Positions 8,986 to 18,100 of a stretch of 64,000 nt of DNA are shown here, one piece after another. Position numbers and translations under genes: made by a program. The stretch's first letter is position 1. Each line of letters begins with the position of its first letter. The notes under the pieces were generated by a model. The model was not told the origin of the DNA. It worked only from the letters and a program-made list of their open reading frames with translations, and did no database searches. The stretch is from Inmirania thermothiophila (GTDB taxonomy: Bacteria > Pseudomonadota > Gammaproteobacteria > DSM-100275): the NCBI RefSeq assembly GCF_003751635.1, contig NZ_RJVI01000001.1, positions 846,726 to 910,725 of the forward strand, read 5' to 3'.

Positions 8986-9728
8986 GACGGGGGCGCCTGG
9001 CCGCGGTGCTGCTTCTGCTCGCGCCCGCCCTCGCCTCGGCGCAGCCCGGGATCCCCGCGCTCACCGTGGACGGGCCCGGCGGCGGGCAGACCTACACCCT
9101 CTCGATCCAGATCCTGTTCCTCATGACGGCGCTGACGCTGCTGCCGGCGGCGCTGCTCATGATGACCGCCTTCACCCGCATCATCATCGTCCTCGCCGTG
9201 CTGCGCCAGGCCCTCGGCACGTTGCAGACGCCTTCGAACCAGATCCTGGTGGGGCTGGCCCTGTTCCTGACCCTGTTCGTGATGGCGCCGGTGCTGGAGC
9301 GGGTGCGCACCGAGGCCCTCGCCCCCTACCTCGCCGACGAGATCCCGGCCGAGGAGGCCCTGCGCCGCGCCGCCGGGCCGATGCGCGCGTTCATGCTGCG
9401 CCAGACCCGCGACGACGCCCTCGCCTTGTTCGTGCGGCTCTCCGGGCGGGAGCCGCCGGCCTCGCGCGAGGAGGTGCCGTTCTCGCTGCTGGTGCCCGCC
9501 TTCGTCACCAGCGAGCTCAAGACCGCCTTCCAGATCGGCTTCCTGCTCTTCGTCCCCTTCCTCGTCATCGACCTCGTGGTGGCGAGCGTGCTGATGTCCA
9601 TGGGCATGATGATGCTGTCGCCGATGCTGGTCTCGCTGCCGTTCAAGATCATGCTCTTCGTCCTCGTCGACGGCTGGTCGCTGGTGATGGCGACGCTGGC
9701 GGCGAGCTTCGGCGTGACGGGAGGCTGA
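8982..9728 (+). CDS. fliP: FliP, flagellar export gate protein
   Basis: FliP is the main pore component of the flagellar type III export gate. The 248-residue sequence has a cleavable signal peptide (Arg-rich start, hydrophobic run, ALASA), as FliP often does. It then has the conserved helices with [18 protein letters not shown] and the C-terminal [20 protein letters not shown] motif. fliQ follows after 3 bp. Confidence 0.98.
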   Translation: MRRGRLAAVLLLLAPALASAQPGIPALTVDGPGGGQTYTLSIQILFLMTALTLLPAALLMMTAFTRIIIVLAVLRQALGTLQTPSNQILVGLALFLTLFVMAPVLERVRTEALAPYLADEIPAEEALRRAAGPMRAFMLRQTRDDALALFVRLSGREPPASREEVPFSLLVPAFVTSELKTAFQIGFLLFVPFLVIDLVVASVLMSMGMMMLSPMLVSLPFKIMLFVLVDGWSLVMATLAASFGVTGG

Positions 9729-9731
9729 GGG

Positions 9732-10004
9732 GTGGGTCCGGACGAGGTCATCGACATCGGCCAGCGGGCGCTGGAGGTGATGGTGCTGCTGGCGGCGCCG
9801 ATGCTGCTTGCCGCCCTGCTCGTGGGCGTGGTGGTGGGCATGCTGCAGGCGGCGACCCAGATCAACGAGCTGACCCTGAGCTTCGTCCCCAAGCTGATCG
9901 TGGTGGCCCTGGTGCTCATGGCGGCGGGCCCGTGGATGCTGGGCCTGATCGTGGACTTCACGCGGGAGCTCATGGAGGCGGTCCCGCAGCTCGTGGGGGG
10001 CTGA
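9732..10004 (+). CDS. fliQ: FliQ, flagellar export gate protein
   Basis: FliQ is a two-helix membrane subunit of the export gate. The 90-residue product has both hydrophobic hairpins and the conserved VGMLQAATQINELTLSFVPK stretch. It starts at GTG, with fliP ending 3 bp before and fliR beginning 1 bp after the stop. Size is standard. Confidence 0.97.
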   Translation: MGPDEVIDIGQRALEVMVLLAAPMLLAALLVGVVVGMLQAATQINELTLSFVPKLIVVALVLMAAGPWMLGLIVDFTRELMEAVPQLVGG

Positions 10005-10005
10005 G

Positions 10006-10788
10006 GTGGTGGTGCCGTGGAACGCCGACGTCCTCGCCGCCGAGGTGGCGCGCTGGTTCTGGCCCTTCGTGCGCGTCGCCGCCATGGTGATGGTGGCGCC
10101 GGTGTTCGGCGCCGCCGGGGTGCCCGTGCGGGTGCGGCTGGTGACGGCGCTGGCGCTCACCGCGGCGGTGGCGCCGGTGCTGCCGGCGCCGCCGGCGGTG
10201 GCCCCGGCGAGCGTGGCGGGCCTGCTGGTGGGGGTGCAGCAGCTGCTGATCGGCCTCGCCACGGGCTTCGCCCTGCGCCTGGTCTTCGCCGCCATCGCCA
10301 CCGCCGGGCAGGTGCTCGCCAACACCATGGGGCTCGGCTTCGCCTCCAGCGTCGATCCGCAGAACGGGGTCCAGGTCCCGGTGCTGAGCCAGTTCCTGGT
10401 GGTGCTTGCGACCCTGGTCTTCGTCTCCGTCAACGGCCACCTGATCCTCATCGACATCGTCGCCGGCAGCTTCCGCACCCTGCCGGTGGCGGCGGAGGGG
10501 CTGGGGCGGGCCGATCTCTGGGCGGTGGCCGCCTGGGGCGGCGAGCTCTTCGCCGGCGCGGTGCTCATCGCCCTGCCGGTGCTGACGGCGCTGCTGCTGC
10601 TCAACCTCGCCTTCGGCGTCATCACCCGGGCGGCGCCCCAGCTCAACATCTTCGCCGTCGGCTTCCCGCTCTCGATGCTGCTCGGGTTCGTGGTGATCTG
10701 GGTCTCGCTGCCGGGGCTGCTGCCGCAGCTGGAGCGGCTCCTCGCGGCGGGGCTCGGGCTTGCGCGCACGCTCCTCGGCGGAGGCTGA
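10006..10788 (+). CDS. fliR: FliR, flagellar export gate protein
   Basis: FliR caps the FliP/FliQ helical export gate. The 260-residue polytopic protein has about six hydrophobic segments, and the family pattern ANTMGLGFASSVDPQNG is visible. It begins in a run of three in-frame GTG codons (10006, 10009, 10012), so the exact start is uncertain by two codons. flhB follows after 3 bp, a usual FliR-FlhB pairing. Confidence 0.96.
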   Translation: MVVPWNADVLAAEVARWFWPFVRVAAMVMVAPVFGAAGVPVRVRLVTALALTAAVAPVLPAPPAVAPASVAGLLVGVQQLLIGLATGFALRLVFAAIATAGQVLANTMGLGFASSVDPQNGVQVPVLSQFLVVLATLVFVSVNGHLILIDIVAGSFRTLPVAAEGLGRADLWAVAAWGGELFAGAVLIALPVLTALLLLNLAFGVITRAAPQLNIFAVGFPLSMLLGFVVIWVSLPGLLPQLERLLAAGLGLARTLLGGG

Positions 10789-10791
10789 GCC

Positions 10792-11949
10792 GTGGCCCAG
10801 GAAGACGCCCAGGAAAGAACCGAACGACCGACGCCGAAGCGCCTGCGCGAGGCGCGAGAGAAGGGCCAGGTCCCCCGCTCGCGCGAGCTCGGCACCCTGT
10901 TCCTGCTCCTCGCGGGGGCGGGCGGGCTGCTGCTCACGGGGCCGCATCTTGCCGGGGGGATGGAGGCGCTGCTGGTGCGGGGGCTGCGCCTGGAGGCGGC
11001 CGACGTGCTGGACCCCGCCGCCCCGGTCCGCCTGCTCGCGCGCGCGGTCACGGAGGCGGCGCTCGCCCTGGCGCCGCTGCTGGCCCTGCTGGTGGCGGCC
11101 GCGGTGGCGGCGCCCCTGGTGCTCGGCGGCTGGGTCTTCAGCACCGAGACCCTGATGCCGAAGTGGGAGCGCATCGATCCGGTGCGGGGCCTGCGGCGGG
11201 TGTTCTCGCTGCGCGGGCTGATCGAGCTCGTCAAGGCCCTGGCCAAGTTCGCCGTGATCGCCACCGTGGCGGTGGTGCTGCTGTGGCGGCTCGGGCCGGC
11301 GCTGCTCGGCCTCGGCCAGCAGGAGGCGGGGCAGGCGGTGGCGGACGCCGCGGCGCTGCTCGCCTGGGCCTTCCTCGGGCTTGCCGCCTCGACCCTGCTC
11401 ATCGCCGCCGTCGACGTCCCGTTCCAGCTCTGGGACCACACCCGGCAGCTGCGCATGACCCGCCAGGAGGTGCGCGACGAGCTCAAGGAGACCGAGGGCA
11501 AGCCCGAGGTGCGCGCCAGGCAGCGCGAGCGCCAGCGCGAGATCGCCCGTCGCCGCATGATGGCGGAGGTGCCCAAGGCCGACGTCGTGGTCACCAACCC
11601 CACCCACTTCGCCGTCGCCCTGCGCTACCGCCCGGAGCGGATGCGGGCGCCGCAGGTGGTGGCCAAGGGGACCGATCTCGTCGCCGCCCAGATCCGCGGT
11701 GTCGCCGCCCGCGCCGGGGTGCCGCAGTTCGAGGCGCCGCCCCTCGCGCGCGCCCTCTACTACAGCACCGAGGTGGGGCAGGAGATCCCGGCGGCGCTCT
11801 ACGTCGCCGTGGCCCAGGTGCTGGCCTGGGTCTACCAGGTGGACGCCGCCCGCCGCGAGGGGCGCGAGGCCCCGGCGCGGCCGCAGGGGCTCGAGGTTCC
11901 GGACGAGCTGACCCGGCCGGGCGCAGCCCGCGCCGCAAGGAGACACTGA
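10792..11949 (+). CDS. flhB: FlhB, export specificity-switch protein
   Basis: FlhB is the export-gate subunit that switches substrate class after autocleavage. The NPTH cleavage site is present at residues 269-272 (VVVTNPTHFAVALRY), the same position as in E. coli. Four membrane segments lie in the first ~220 residues, followed by the charged linker and the cytoplasmic domain. The 385-residue length is normal. It starts at GTG and lies between fliR and flhA with 3 bp gaps on both sides. Confidence 0.98.
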   Translation: MAQEDAQERTERPTPKRLREAREKGQVPRSRELGTLFLLLAGAGGLLLTGPHLAGGMEALLVRGLRLEAADVLDPAAPVRLLARAVTEAALALAPLLALLVAAAVAAPLVLGGWVFSTETLMPKWERIDPVRGLRRVFSLRGLIELVKALAKFAVIATVAVVLLWRLGPALLGLGQQEAGQAVADAAALLAWAFLGLAASTLLIAAVDVPFQLWDHTRQLRMTRQEVRDELKETEGKPEVRARQRERQREIARRRMMAEVPKADVVVTNPTHFAVALRYRPERMRAPQVVAKGTDLVAAQIRGVAARAGVPQFEAPPLARALYYSTEVGQEIPAALYVAVAQVLAWVYQVDAARREGREAPARPQGLEVPDELTRPGAARAARRH

Positions 11950-11952
11950 GCC

Positions 11953-14049
11953 ATGGCCACCTCCGCCGCCGTCCTCTCCGTGCGCAGCCTGACCCGCTAC
12001 GGCCTCGGCGCCCCGCTGCTGCTGGTCATGATCATGGCCATGGTGGTGCTGCCGCTGCCGCCGCTCGCCCTCGACGCCTTCTTCACCTTCAACATCTCGC
12101 TGTCGCTGGTGGTGCTGCTCGCCGCGGTCTACGCCCAGCGTCCCCTGGACTTCGCCGTCTTCCCCACGGTGCTGCTGATGGCGACGCTGCTGCGGCTCGC
12201 GCTCAACGTGGCCTCGACGCGGGTGGTGCTGCTGCGCGGGCACACGGGGTCGGATGCCGCCGGGCGGGTGATCGAGGCCTTCGGCCAGTTCGTGGTCGGC
12301 GGCAGCTACACCGTGGGGCTGGTGGTCTTCGTCATCCTCGTCATCATCAACTTCGTGGTCGTCACCCGCGGCGCCGGGCGGGTCTCGGAAGTGAGCGCCC
12401 GCTTCACCCTCGATGCCATGCCCGGCAAGCAGATGGCCATCGACGCCGACCTCAACGCCGGGCTCATCACCCAGGACGAGGCCCGCGCCCGGCGCGAGGA
12501 GATCGCCCGCGAGGCGGACTTCTACGGGGCCATGGACGGTGCCAGCAAGTTCGTGCGCGGCGACGCCATCGCCGGCATCCTCATCCTCTTCATCAACATC
12601 CTCGGCGGCGTCGCCGTCGGCACCGCCCAGCACGGCCTGCCCCTGGGCGAGGCCTTCCGCAACTACACCCTGCTCACCATCGGCGACGGCCTGGTGGCGC
12701 AGATCCCGTCGCTGCTCCTCTCCACCGCGGCGGCGATCATGGTCACCCGGGTCTCGGCCGCCCAGGACCTCGGCTCGGAGGTGCTGCGGCAGGTCTTCTC
12801 GAGCCCGCGCGTGCTCGGGGTCACGGCCGGCATCGTGGGCGTGCTGGGGACGATCCCGGGGATGCCCAACCTGCCGTTCCTGACCCTGGCCGCGGTGGCG
12901 GGCGGCGCCGCCTGGTGGATGACGCGGCGGGCCCGGGCCGAGGTGGTGGAGGAGGCCGAGCCGGAGGCGCCGCCGCATCCGCGCGAGCCCGAGCTCACCT
13001 GGGACGACGTCCAGCCGGTGGATCCCATCGGCCTCGAGGTGGGCTACCGCCTGATCCCGCTGGTGGACCGCACCCAGGGCGGGCAGCTCATGCCGCGCAT
13101 CAAGGGCGTGCGCAAGAAGCTCACCCAGGAGCTCGGCTTCCTGGTGCCGGCGGTGCACATCCGCGACAACCTGGATCTCTCCCCCAACGCCTACCGCATC
13201 ACCCTCAACGGCGTCCCCGTGGGCGAGGCCGAGGTCCACCCGGACCGCGAGCTCGCCATCAACCCGGGTCAGGCCCACGGGCGCCTACAGGGCCTCGCCA
13301 CCAAGGACCCGGCCTTCGGCCTCGATGCGGTGTGGATCGAGCCCGCGCAGCGCGAGCACGCCCAGACCCTGGGCTACACGGTGGTGGACGCCGCCACCGT
13401 CATCGCCACCCACCTCAGCCAGGTGCTGCGCACCCACGCCCACGAGCTGCTGGGCTTCGAGGAGGTGCAGCACCTGCTGGAGGTCCTCGGGCGCAAGGCC
13501 CCCAAGCTGGTGGAGGAGCTGGTGCCGCGCACCCTCTCCATGGCCACCGTGCTGCGGGTGCTGCAGAACCTGCTCGTCGAGGGGGTGCCCATCCGCGACA
13601 TCCGCACCATCTGCGAGACCCTCGCCGAGCACGGCCCGCGCACCCAGGACCCGGACGCCCTCACGGGGGCGGTGCGGGTCGCCCTCGGGCGGGCCATCGT
13701 CCAGGGCATCGTCGGCGGCGCCGCGGAGCTGCGGGTGGCGACCCTGGACCCCGCCCTCGAGCAGCTGGTGCAGCAGTCCCTGCAGGTGGCCGGCGCCGGC
13801 GGCGGGGCGGGCCTCGAGCCCGGCCTCGCCGAGCAGATCCACCGCGGGGTGAGCGAGGCCGCGGCCCGCATCGAGGCCTCGGGGCAGCCGCCGGTGCTGG
13901 TGGTGGGCGGGGCGGTGCGGGCCTGGCTGTCGCGCTTCCTGCGCCCGTCCATCCCCGGGCTGCACGTGCTCGCCTACAACGAGCTGCCCGACGGCAAGCA
14001 GATCCGGGTCGTCGCCACCGTCGGCCAGCAGCAGATCGCCGCCGGCTGA
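11953..14049 (+). CDS. flhA: FlhA, flagellar export gate platform
   Basis: FlhA forms the nonameric export platform that uses proton motive force and docks chaperone-substrate complexes. The 698-residue sequence has the N-terminal membrane domain of about eight segments and the FHIPEP-type motif region (RVSEVSARFTLDAMPGKQMA). The large cytoplasmic domain ends with VVATVGQQQIAAG. AAGGAGA lies just before the ATG. flhF follows after 25 bp. Confidence 0.98.
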   Translation: MATSAAVLSVRSLTRYGLGAPLLLVMIMAMVVLPLPPLALDAFFTFNISLSLVVLLAAVYAQRPLDFAVFPTVLLMATLLRLALNVASTRVVLLRGHTGSDAAGRVIEAFGQFVVGGSYTVGLVVFVILVIINFVVVTRGAGRVSEVSARFTLDAMPGKQMAIDADLNAGLITQDEARARREEIAREADFYGAMDGASKFVRGDAIAGILILFINILGGVAVGTAQHGLPLGEAFRNYTLLTIGDGLVAQIPSLLLSTAAAIMVTRVSAAQDLGSEVLRQVFSSPRVLGVTAGIVGVLGTIPGMPNLPFLTLAAVAGGAAWWMTRRARAEVVEEAEPEAPPHPREPELTWDDVQPVDPIGLEVGYRLIPLVDRTQGGQLMPRIKGVRKKLTQELGFLVPAVHIRDNLDLSPNAYRITLNGVPVGEAEVHPDRELAINPGQAHGRLQGLATKDPAFGLDAVWIEPAQREHAQTLGYTVVDAATVIATHLSQVLRTHAHELLGFEEVQHLLEVLGRKAPKLVEELVPRTLSMATVLRVLQNLLVEGVPIRDIRTICETLAEHGPRTQDPDALTGAVRVALGRAIVQGIVGGAAELRVATLDPALEQLVQQSLQVAGAGGGAGLEPGLAEQIHRGVSEAAARIEASGQPPVLVVGGAVRAWLSRFLRPSIPGLHVLAYNELPDGKQIRVVATVGQQQIAAG

Positions 14050-14074
14050 GGCCTGAGGAGAGGAGGAAGAGGCC

Positions 14075-15328
14075 ATGCGAATCAAGCGCTTTGCGGCCCC
14101 GGACATCCGCACCGCGATCCGCCTCGTGCGCGAGACGCTGGGCCCGGACGCGGTGATCCTGTCCAACCGCCGCGGTCCCGAGGGGGTGGAGATCGTGGCC
14201 GCGGTGGACTACGACGAGGCGGCGCTGCTGGCGGCGGCGGACGAGGCGGGTGCGGCGCCCGAGGCCGCCGCCCTTGCCGCGGAGACCGCCACGCCCGGCG
14301 CCGACCTCCCGCCCGCGGGGCCCGCGCCGCGTCGGGACGCGCCCGCCACGGAGGCCGCCGCGGCCCGGCCGGCGGCGGGGGAGACCGCGGCGGCCGGGCT
14401 CGAGGAGGTGCAGCGCGAGCTCCACCGCCTGCGCGGCCTCGTGGAGGGGCAGCTCGCGCGGCTCGCCTGGGGCGAGCTCAAGCGCACGCGCCCGCAGGAG
14501 GTGGCGCTCCTCGGGCGGCTGACCGAGCTCGGGCTTGCGCCGCGGCTCGCGCGGCGCATCGCCGCCGAGGCCGCCGCCCAGGAGGACGCGGAGCGAGCCT
14601 GGCGGGCCGCCCTCGGGCTGCTCGCCCACGCCCTGCCGATGGCGGCGGCCGAGCCGGTGGCCGAGGGCGGGGTGGTGGCGCTGGTGGGGGCCACCGGGGT
14701 CGGCAAGACCACCATGGTGGCCAAGCTCGCCGCCCGCTGCGCGCTTCGTCACGGCCGCCGCTCGGTGGCGCTGGTCACCACCGACAGCTACCGCATCGGC
14801 GCCCAGGAGCAGCTTCGCACCTTCGCCCGTATCCTCGACGTCCCCCTGCGCGTGGCCGAGGACGCCGAGTCCCTGCGCGAGGCGATCGCCGCCCTCTCGG
14901 ACCGGCACCTGGTGCTGGTGGACACCGCCGGCATGAGCCAGCGCGACGTGCGCCTCTCGGAGCAGCTGGCGCTGCTCGCCGCGGGGGGGGCGGCCGTGCG
15001 CAGCTACCTCGTGCTCTCCGCCACCACCCAGCGGCAGGGGCTCGAGGAGGTGGTGCGGGCCTTCCGCGGCGCGGCCCCGGCCGGCTGCATGGTCACCAAG
15101 GTGGACGAGGCCGGGCGGCTCGGCGACGTCCTTTCCGTGGTCATCGAGCATCGACTTCCGGTAGCCTATGTGGGCAACGGCCAGCGCGTGCCGGAGGATC
15201 TCCAGCTCGCCCGCGCCCACAACCTCGTCAGCCTCGCCATGGCGATGGGCCAGCGCCACGGCGGCGAGGTGGACGAGGAGGTGCTGGCGGCGGGGCTGGG
15301 GCCGGTGCTGGCCGGCGGGGCGTGCTGA
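14075..15328 (+). CDS. flhF: FlhF, SRP-type GTPase for polar flagellum placement
   Basis: FlhF is a signal-recognition-particle family GTPase that marks the pole for flagellum assembly. The N-terminal B domain is variable and Ala-rich (residues ~1-130). The NG domain follows, with the P-loop GATGVGKTTMVAKLAA near residue 204, the TTDSYRIGAQEQL motif, DTAGM and TKVDEAGRLG. The presence of flhF with flhG indicates a controlled, probably polar, flagellum. GAGGAGAGGAGG precedes the ATG. flhG starts 1 bp after the stop. Confidence 0.97.
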   Translation: MRIKRFAAPDIRTAIRLVRETLGPDAVILSNRRGPEGVEIVAAVDYDEAALLAAADEAGAAPEAAALAAETATPGADLPPAGPAPRRDAPATEAAAARPAAGETAAAGLEEVQRELHRLRGLVEGQLARLAWGELKRTRPQEVALLGRLTELGLAPRLARRIAAEAAAQEDAERAWRAALGLLAHALPMAAAEPVAEGGVVALVGATGVGKTTMVAKLAARCALRHGRRSVALVTTDSYRIGAQEQLRTFARILDVPLRVAEDAESLREAIAALSDRHLVLVDTAGMSQRDVRLSEQLALLAAGGAAVRSYLVLSATTQRQGLEEVVRAFRGAAPAGCMVTKVDEAGRLGDVLSVVIEHRLPVAYVGNGQRVPEDLQLARAHNLVSLAMAMGQRHGGEVDEEVLAAGLGPVLAGGAC

Positions 15329-15329
15329 G

Positions 15330-16199
15330 GTGGCGCGCGAGGACCAGGCGGCGGGGCTGCGGAGGATGACGGGCGGAGCGGTACGGACCATCGCCGTGAC
15401 CAGCGGCAAGGGCGGGGTCGGCAAGACCAACGTCTCGGTCAACCTCGCCGTGGCCCTGGCCGAGGCGGGGCAGCGGGTGCTGCTGTTCGACGCCGACCTC
15501 GGCCTCGCCAACGTCGACGTCCTCCTCGGGCTGCAGGCGCGGCGCAACCTCTCGCACGTGGTCAGCGGCGAGTGCGGCCTGCGCGAGATCATCCTCCGGG
15601 GGCCGGGCGGGATCGGCATCGTGCCCGCTTCCTCGGGCACCCAGCGCATGGCCGAGCTCACCCCCGCCGAGCACGCCGGGCTCATCCGCGCCTTCAGCGA
15701 GCTCGAGGACGAGGTGGACGTGCTCGTGGTGGACACCGCGGCGGGTATCTCCGACACCGTCGTCTCCTTCAGCCGCGCCGCCCAGGAGGTGCTGGTGGTG
15801 GTCTGCGACGAGCCCACCTCCATCACCGACGCCTACGCCCTCATCAAGCTGCTCAGCCGCGACTACGGCCTCGACCGCTTCCACGTCGTCTCCAACCTCG
15901 TCCCCGGGGCCGCCGAGGGGCGGGCCCTGTTCGACAAGATCCGCCGCGTCACCGACCGCTTCCTCGACGTCACCCTCGACCACGCCGGCGTCATCCCGGA
16001 GGACCCCTACGTGCGCCGGGCGGTGCAGCAGCAGCGCGCGGTGGTGGAGGCCTTCCCCTCGTCGCGGGCGGCGGAGGCCTTCCGCCAGCTCGCCCGCCAG
16101 GTCCTCGCGTGGCCGCTGCGCCGCGACGCCGACGGGCGGCTGCAGTTCTTCTTCGAGCGGCTGGTGGCGCTGCAGGGCGAGGAGGCGGGGCTGCCGTGA
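15330..16199 (+). CDS. flhG: FlhG/FleN, MinD-like flagellar number regulator
   Basis: FlhG (FleN) is a MinD-type ATPase that limits flagellar number and stimulates FlhF GTPase. The deviant Walker A SGKGGVGKT is at residues 25-33. I chose the GTG at 15330, directly after the flhF stop, because it keeps the DQAAGLR sequence at residues 5-11; the DQAxxLR motif is the known FlhF-activating helix. A later ATG at 15366 would remove it. The 289-residue product ends in a GTGA overlap with fliA. Confidence 0.95.
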   Translation: MAREDQAAGLRRMTGGAVRTIAVTSGKGGVGKTNVSVNLAVALAEAGQRVLLFDADLGLANVDVLLGLQARRNLSHVVSGECGLREIILRGPGGIGIVPASSGTQRMAELTPAEHAGLIRAFSELEDEVDVLVVDTAAGISDTVVSFSRAAQEVLVVVCDEPTSITDAYALIKLLSRDYGLDRFHVVSNLVPGAAEGRALFDKIRRVTDRFLDVTLDHAGVIPEDPYVRRAVQQQRAVVEAFPSSRAAEAFRQLARQVLAWPLRRDADGRLQFFFERLVALQGEEAGLP

Positions 16200-16930
16200 T
16201 CGGTGCGGCGGGCTACGAGGCGCTCGCGGAGCAGGACCGTGCGGCCCTCGTCGAGCGCCACGCCCCGCTGGTCAAGCGCATCGCCCATCACCTCATGCAC
16301 CGGCTGCCGCCGACGGTGCAGCTCGAGGACCTCCTCCAGGCGGGGGTGGTGGGGTTGCTGGAGGCGGCGCGCAACTTCGACCCCTCGCACGGGGCGAGCT
16401 TCGAGACCTACGCCGGGATCCGCATCCGCGGTGCCATGCTCGACGAGGTGCGCCGCCACGACTGGGTCCCCCGTTCGGTCCACCGCAAATCGCGGATGGT
16501 GGCCGAGGCGATCCAGGAGATCGAGCGCCGCGAGGGGCGCGAGGCCCGCGACGAGGAGGTGGCCGCGGTGCTGGGCATCGGCCTCGACGAGTACCACCGC
16601 ATCCTCCAGGACGCGAGCAGCGGGCGGCTCTTCAGCTTCGAGGAGGTGGCGGGCGAGGGCGGCGAGCTCATCGGCGGCGAGGATCCGGGCGCCGACCCGC
16701 TGGCCGCGGTGGAGGCCGAGGACCTGCGCCAGGCGGTGGCGCGGGCGATCGGGGAGCTCAGCGAGCGCGAGCAGCTCGTCCTCGCCCTCTACTACGACGA
16801 GGAGCTCAACCTGCGCGAGATCGGGGCGGTGCTGGGGGTGACCGAGTCGCGGGTCTGCCAGATCCACGGCAAGGCCATGCTGCGGCTGCGGGCGCGGGTG
16901 CGCGAGTGGATGGGGGAGGCGCGCGGGTGA
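16196..16930 (+). CDS. fliA: FliA, flagellar sigma factor sigma-28
   Basis: FliA is the sigma factor for late flagellar and often chemotaxis genes. The 244-residue protein has region 2 (LVKRIAHHLMHRLPPTVQLEDLLQ, then FETYAGIRIRGAMLDEVRRHDW), region 3, and a region 4 helix-turn-helix (LREIGAVLGVTESRVCQIHGKA). Translation starts at a GTG that overlaps the flhG stop. No clear sigma-28 promoter was found in the window, so its targets probably lie elsewhere. Confidence 0.97.
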   Translation: MIGAAGYEALAEQDRAALVERHAPLVKRIAHHLMHRLPPTVQLEDLLQAGVVGLLEAARNFDPSHGASFETYAGIRIRGAMLDEVRRHDWVPRSVHRKSRMVAEAIQEIERREGREARDEEVAAVLGIGLDEYHRILQDASSGRLFSFEEVAGEGGELIGGEDPGADPLAAVEAEDLRQAVARAIGELSEREQLVLALYYDEELNLREIGAVLGVTESRVCQIHGKAMLRLRARVREWMGEARG

Positions 16931-16961
16931 CGGCGACCGTCCCCGGCGGGGGCTGAGGCCG

Positions 16962-17342
16962 ATGCCCGAGCCGGCCGAGGCCCGCATCCTCATCGCCGAT
17001 GCGCAAGGGGCCATGCGCCGCATCCTCGCGGGCCTGCTGGGCGAGCTCGGCTGCGCCCGGGTGGGCGAGGCGGAGAGCGCCGAGGAGGCCCTCGCGGCGC
17101 TGCAGGCCGAGCCCTTCGATCTCCTCATCGTGGACTACCACCTGCCCGAGACCGGCGGTCCCGAGCTGGTGCAGGCGCTGCGGCGCGACCCAGCCCTCGC
17201 CGGCATCCGCATCCTCATGGTGAGCCCCGAGGCGAGCCGCGAGCAGGTCCTCAAGGCGGCCGAGGCCGGCGTCGACGGCTACCTGGTCAAGCCCTTCACC
17301 GCCGCGCTCCTGCAGGAGCGCATCCGCCGCCTGCTGGGCTGA
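16962..17342 (+). CDS. cheY: CheY-like receiver with an altered acidic pocket
   Basis: CheY carries the phosphorylation signal from CheA to FliM to change motor rotation. This 126-residue single receiver domain follows fliA, the usual place of cheY. The phosphoacceptor Asp58, Lys110, Tyr107 and a Ser88 in the switch Thr position are present. However, the paired acidic residues near the N-terminus read Asp13-Ala14 (ILIADAQGAMRR), whereas CheY normally has two Asp there and the second ligates Mg2+. It may be slow to phosphorylate or work differently. cheZ, cheA and cheB, often next in this order, are missing; motC starts 3 bp later. Confidence 0.88.
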   Translation: MPEPAEARILIADAQGAMRRILAGLLGELGCARVGEAESAEEALAALQAEPFDLLIVDYHLPETGGPELVQALRRDPALAGIRILMVSPEASREQVLKAAEAGVDGYLVKPFTAALLQERIRRLLG

Positions 17343-17345
17343 GCC

Positions 17346-18086
17346 ATGGATGTCCTCAGCCTCATCGGCGTCCTCCTGGCGCTGGTGGCCATCGTCGGCG
17401 GCAACCTCCTCGAGGGCGGGCACACCGGCTCGCTGCTGCAGCTGACCGCCTTCGTCATCGTCATCGGCGGCACCACCGGGGCGATCCTGCTGCAGACGCC
17501 GCTGCCCGTGTTCGTACGCGCGCTGGGCCTTGCCGGCTGGGTGCTCGTGCCGCCGCGCCGCGACGGCGGCGAGACCATCGAGCGCATCGTCGGCTGGAGC
17601 CAGGTCGCGCGGCGCGACGGGCTCCTGGGGCTCGAGGGCGCGGCCGAGGCGGAGGCCGACCCCTTCGTGCGCAAGGGCCTGCAGCTGCTCGTGGACGGCG
17701 CCGAGCCCGAGGCCATCCGCGCCGCCCTCGAGGTGGAGCTGGAGGCCCGCGAGCAGCGCGACCTGCAGGCGGCGCGCGTGTTCGAGGCCGCCGGCGGCTA
17801 CAGCCCCACCATCGGCATCATCGGCGCGGTCATGGGCCTGATCCACGTCATGCAGAACCTCGCCGACCCCTCGCGGCTCGGCGAGGGCATCGCCACCGCC
17901 TTCGTCGCCACCATCTACGGCGTCGGGGCGGCCAACCTCCTGCTGCTGCCCATGGCCAACAAGCTCAAGGCCCTCATCGGCGAGGAGGCACGCCACCGCG
18001 AGATGATCATCGAGGGGATTGTCGCCATCGCCGAGGGGGAGAACCCGCGCAACATCGAGGCCCGGCTCCAGGGCTTCCTGGCCTGA
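17346..18086 (+). CDS. motC: MotC (MotA-family) stator subunit
   Basis: This is the MotA/PomA-family ion channel subunit of the flagellar stator. The 246-residue protein has four membrane segments, two near the N-terminus and two near residues 150-200 (YSPTIGIIGAVMGLIHVMQNL and IATAFVATIYGVGAANLLLLPMANKL). The cytoplasmic loop between them carries the charged residues that contact FliG. The size equals Pseudomonas MotC, and the partner motD follows after 14 bp. Confidence 0.93.
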   Translation: MDVLSLIGVLLALVAIVGGNLLEGGHTGSLLQLTAFVIVIGGTTGAILLQTPLPVFVRALGLAGWVLVPPRRDGGETIERIVGWSQVARRDGLLGLEGAAEAEADPFVRKGLQLLVDGAEPEAIRAALEVELEAREQRDLQAARVFEAAGGYSPTIGIIGAVMGLIHVMQNLADPSRLGEGIATAFVATIYGVGAANLLLLPMANKLKALIGEEARHREMIIEGIVAIAEGENPRNIEARLQGFLA

Positions 18087-18100
18087 CCCCGGGGGACGCC

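Noticed and set aside
7887-11603. Very long minus-strand open frame opposite fliM to flhB
   Set aside because: The product is Ser/Arg/Thr-rich nonsense without domains. Stop codons are rare in all frames at this GC content.
15168-15329. Upstream extension of the flhG frame into flhF
   Set aside because: The extension is an Arg/Trp/Ser-rich shadow of flhF. The GTG at 15330 gives the expected N-terminus with the DQAxxLR motif.
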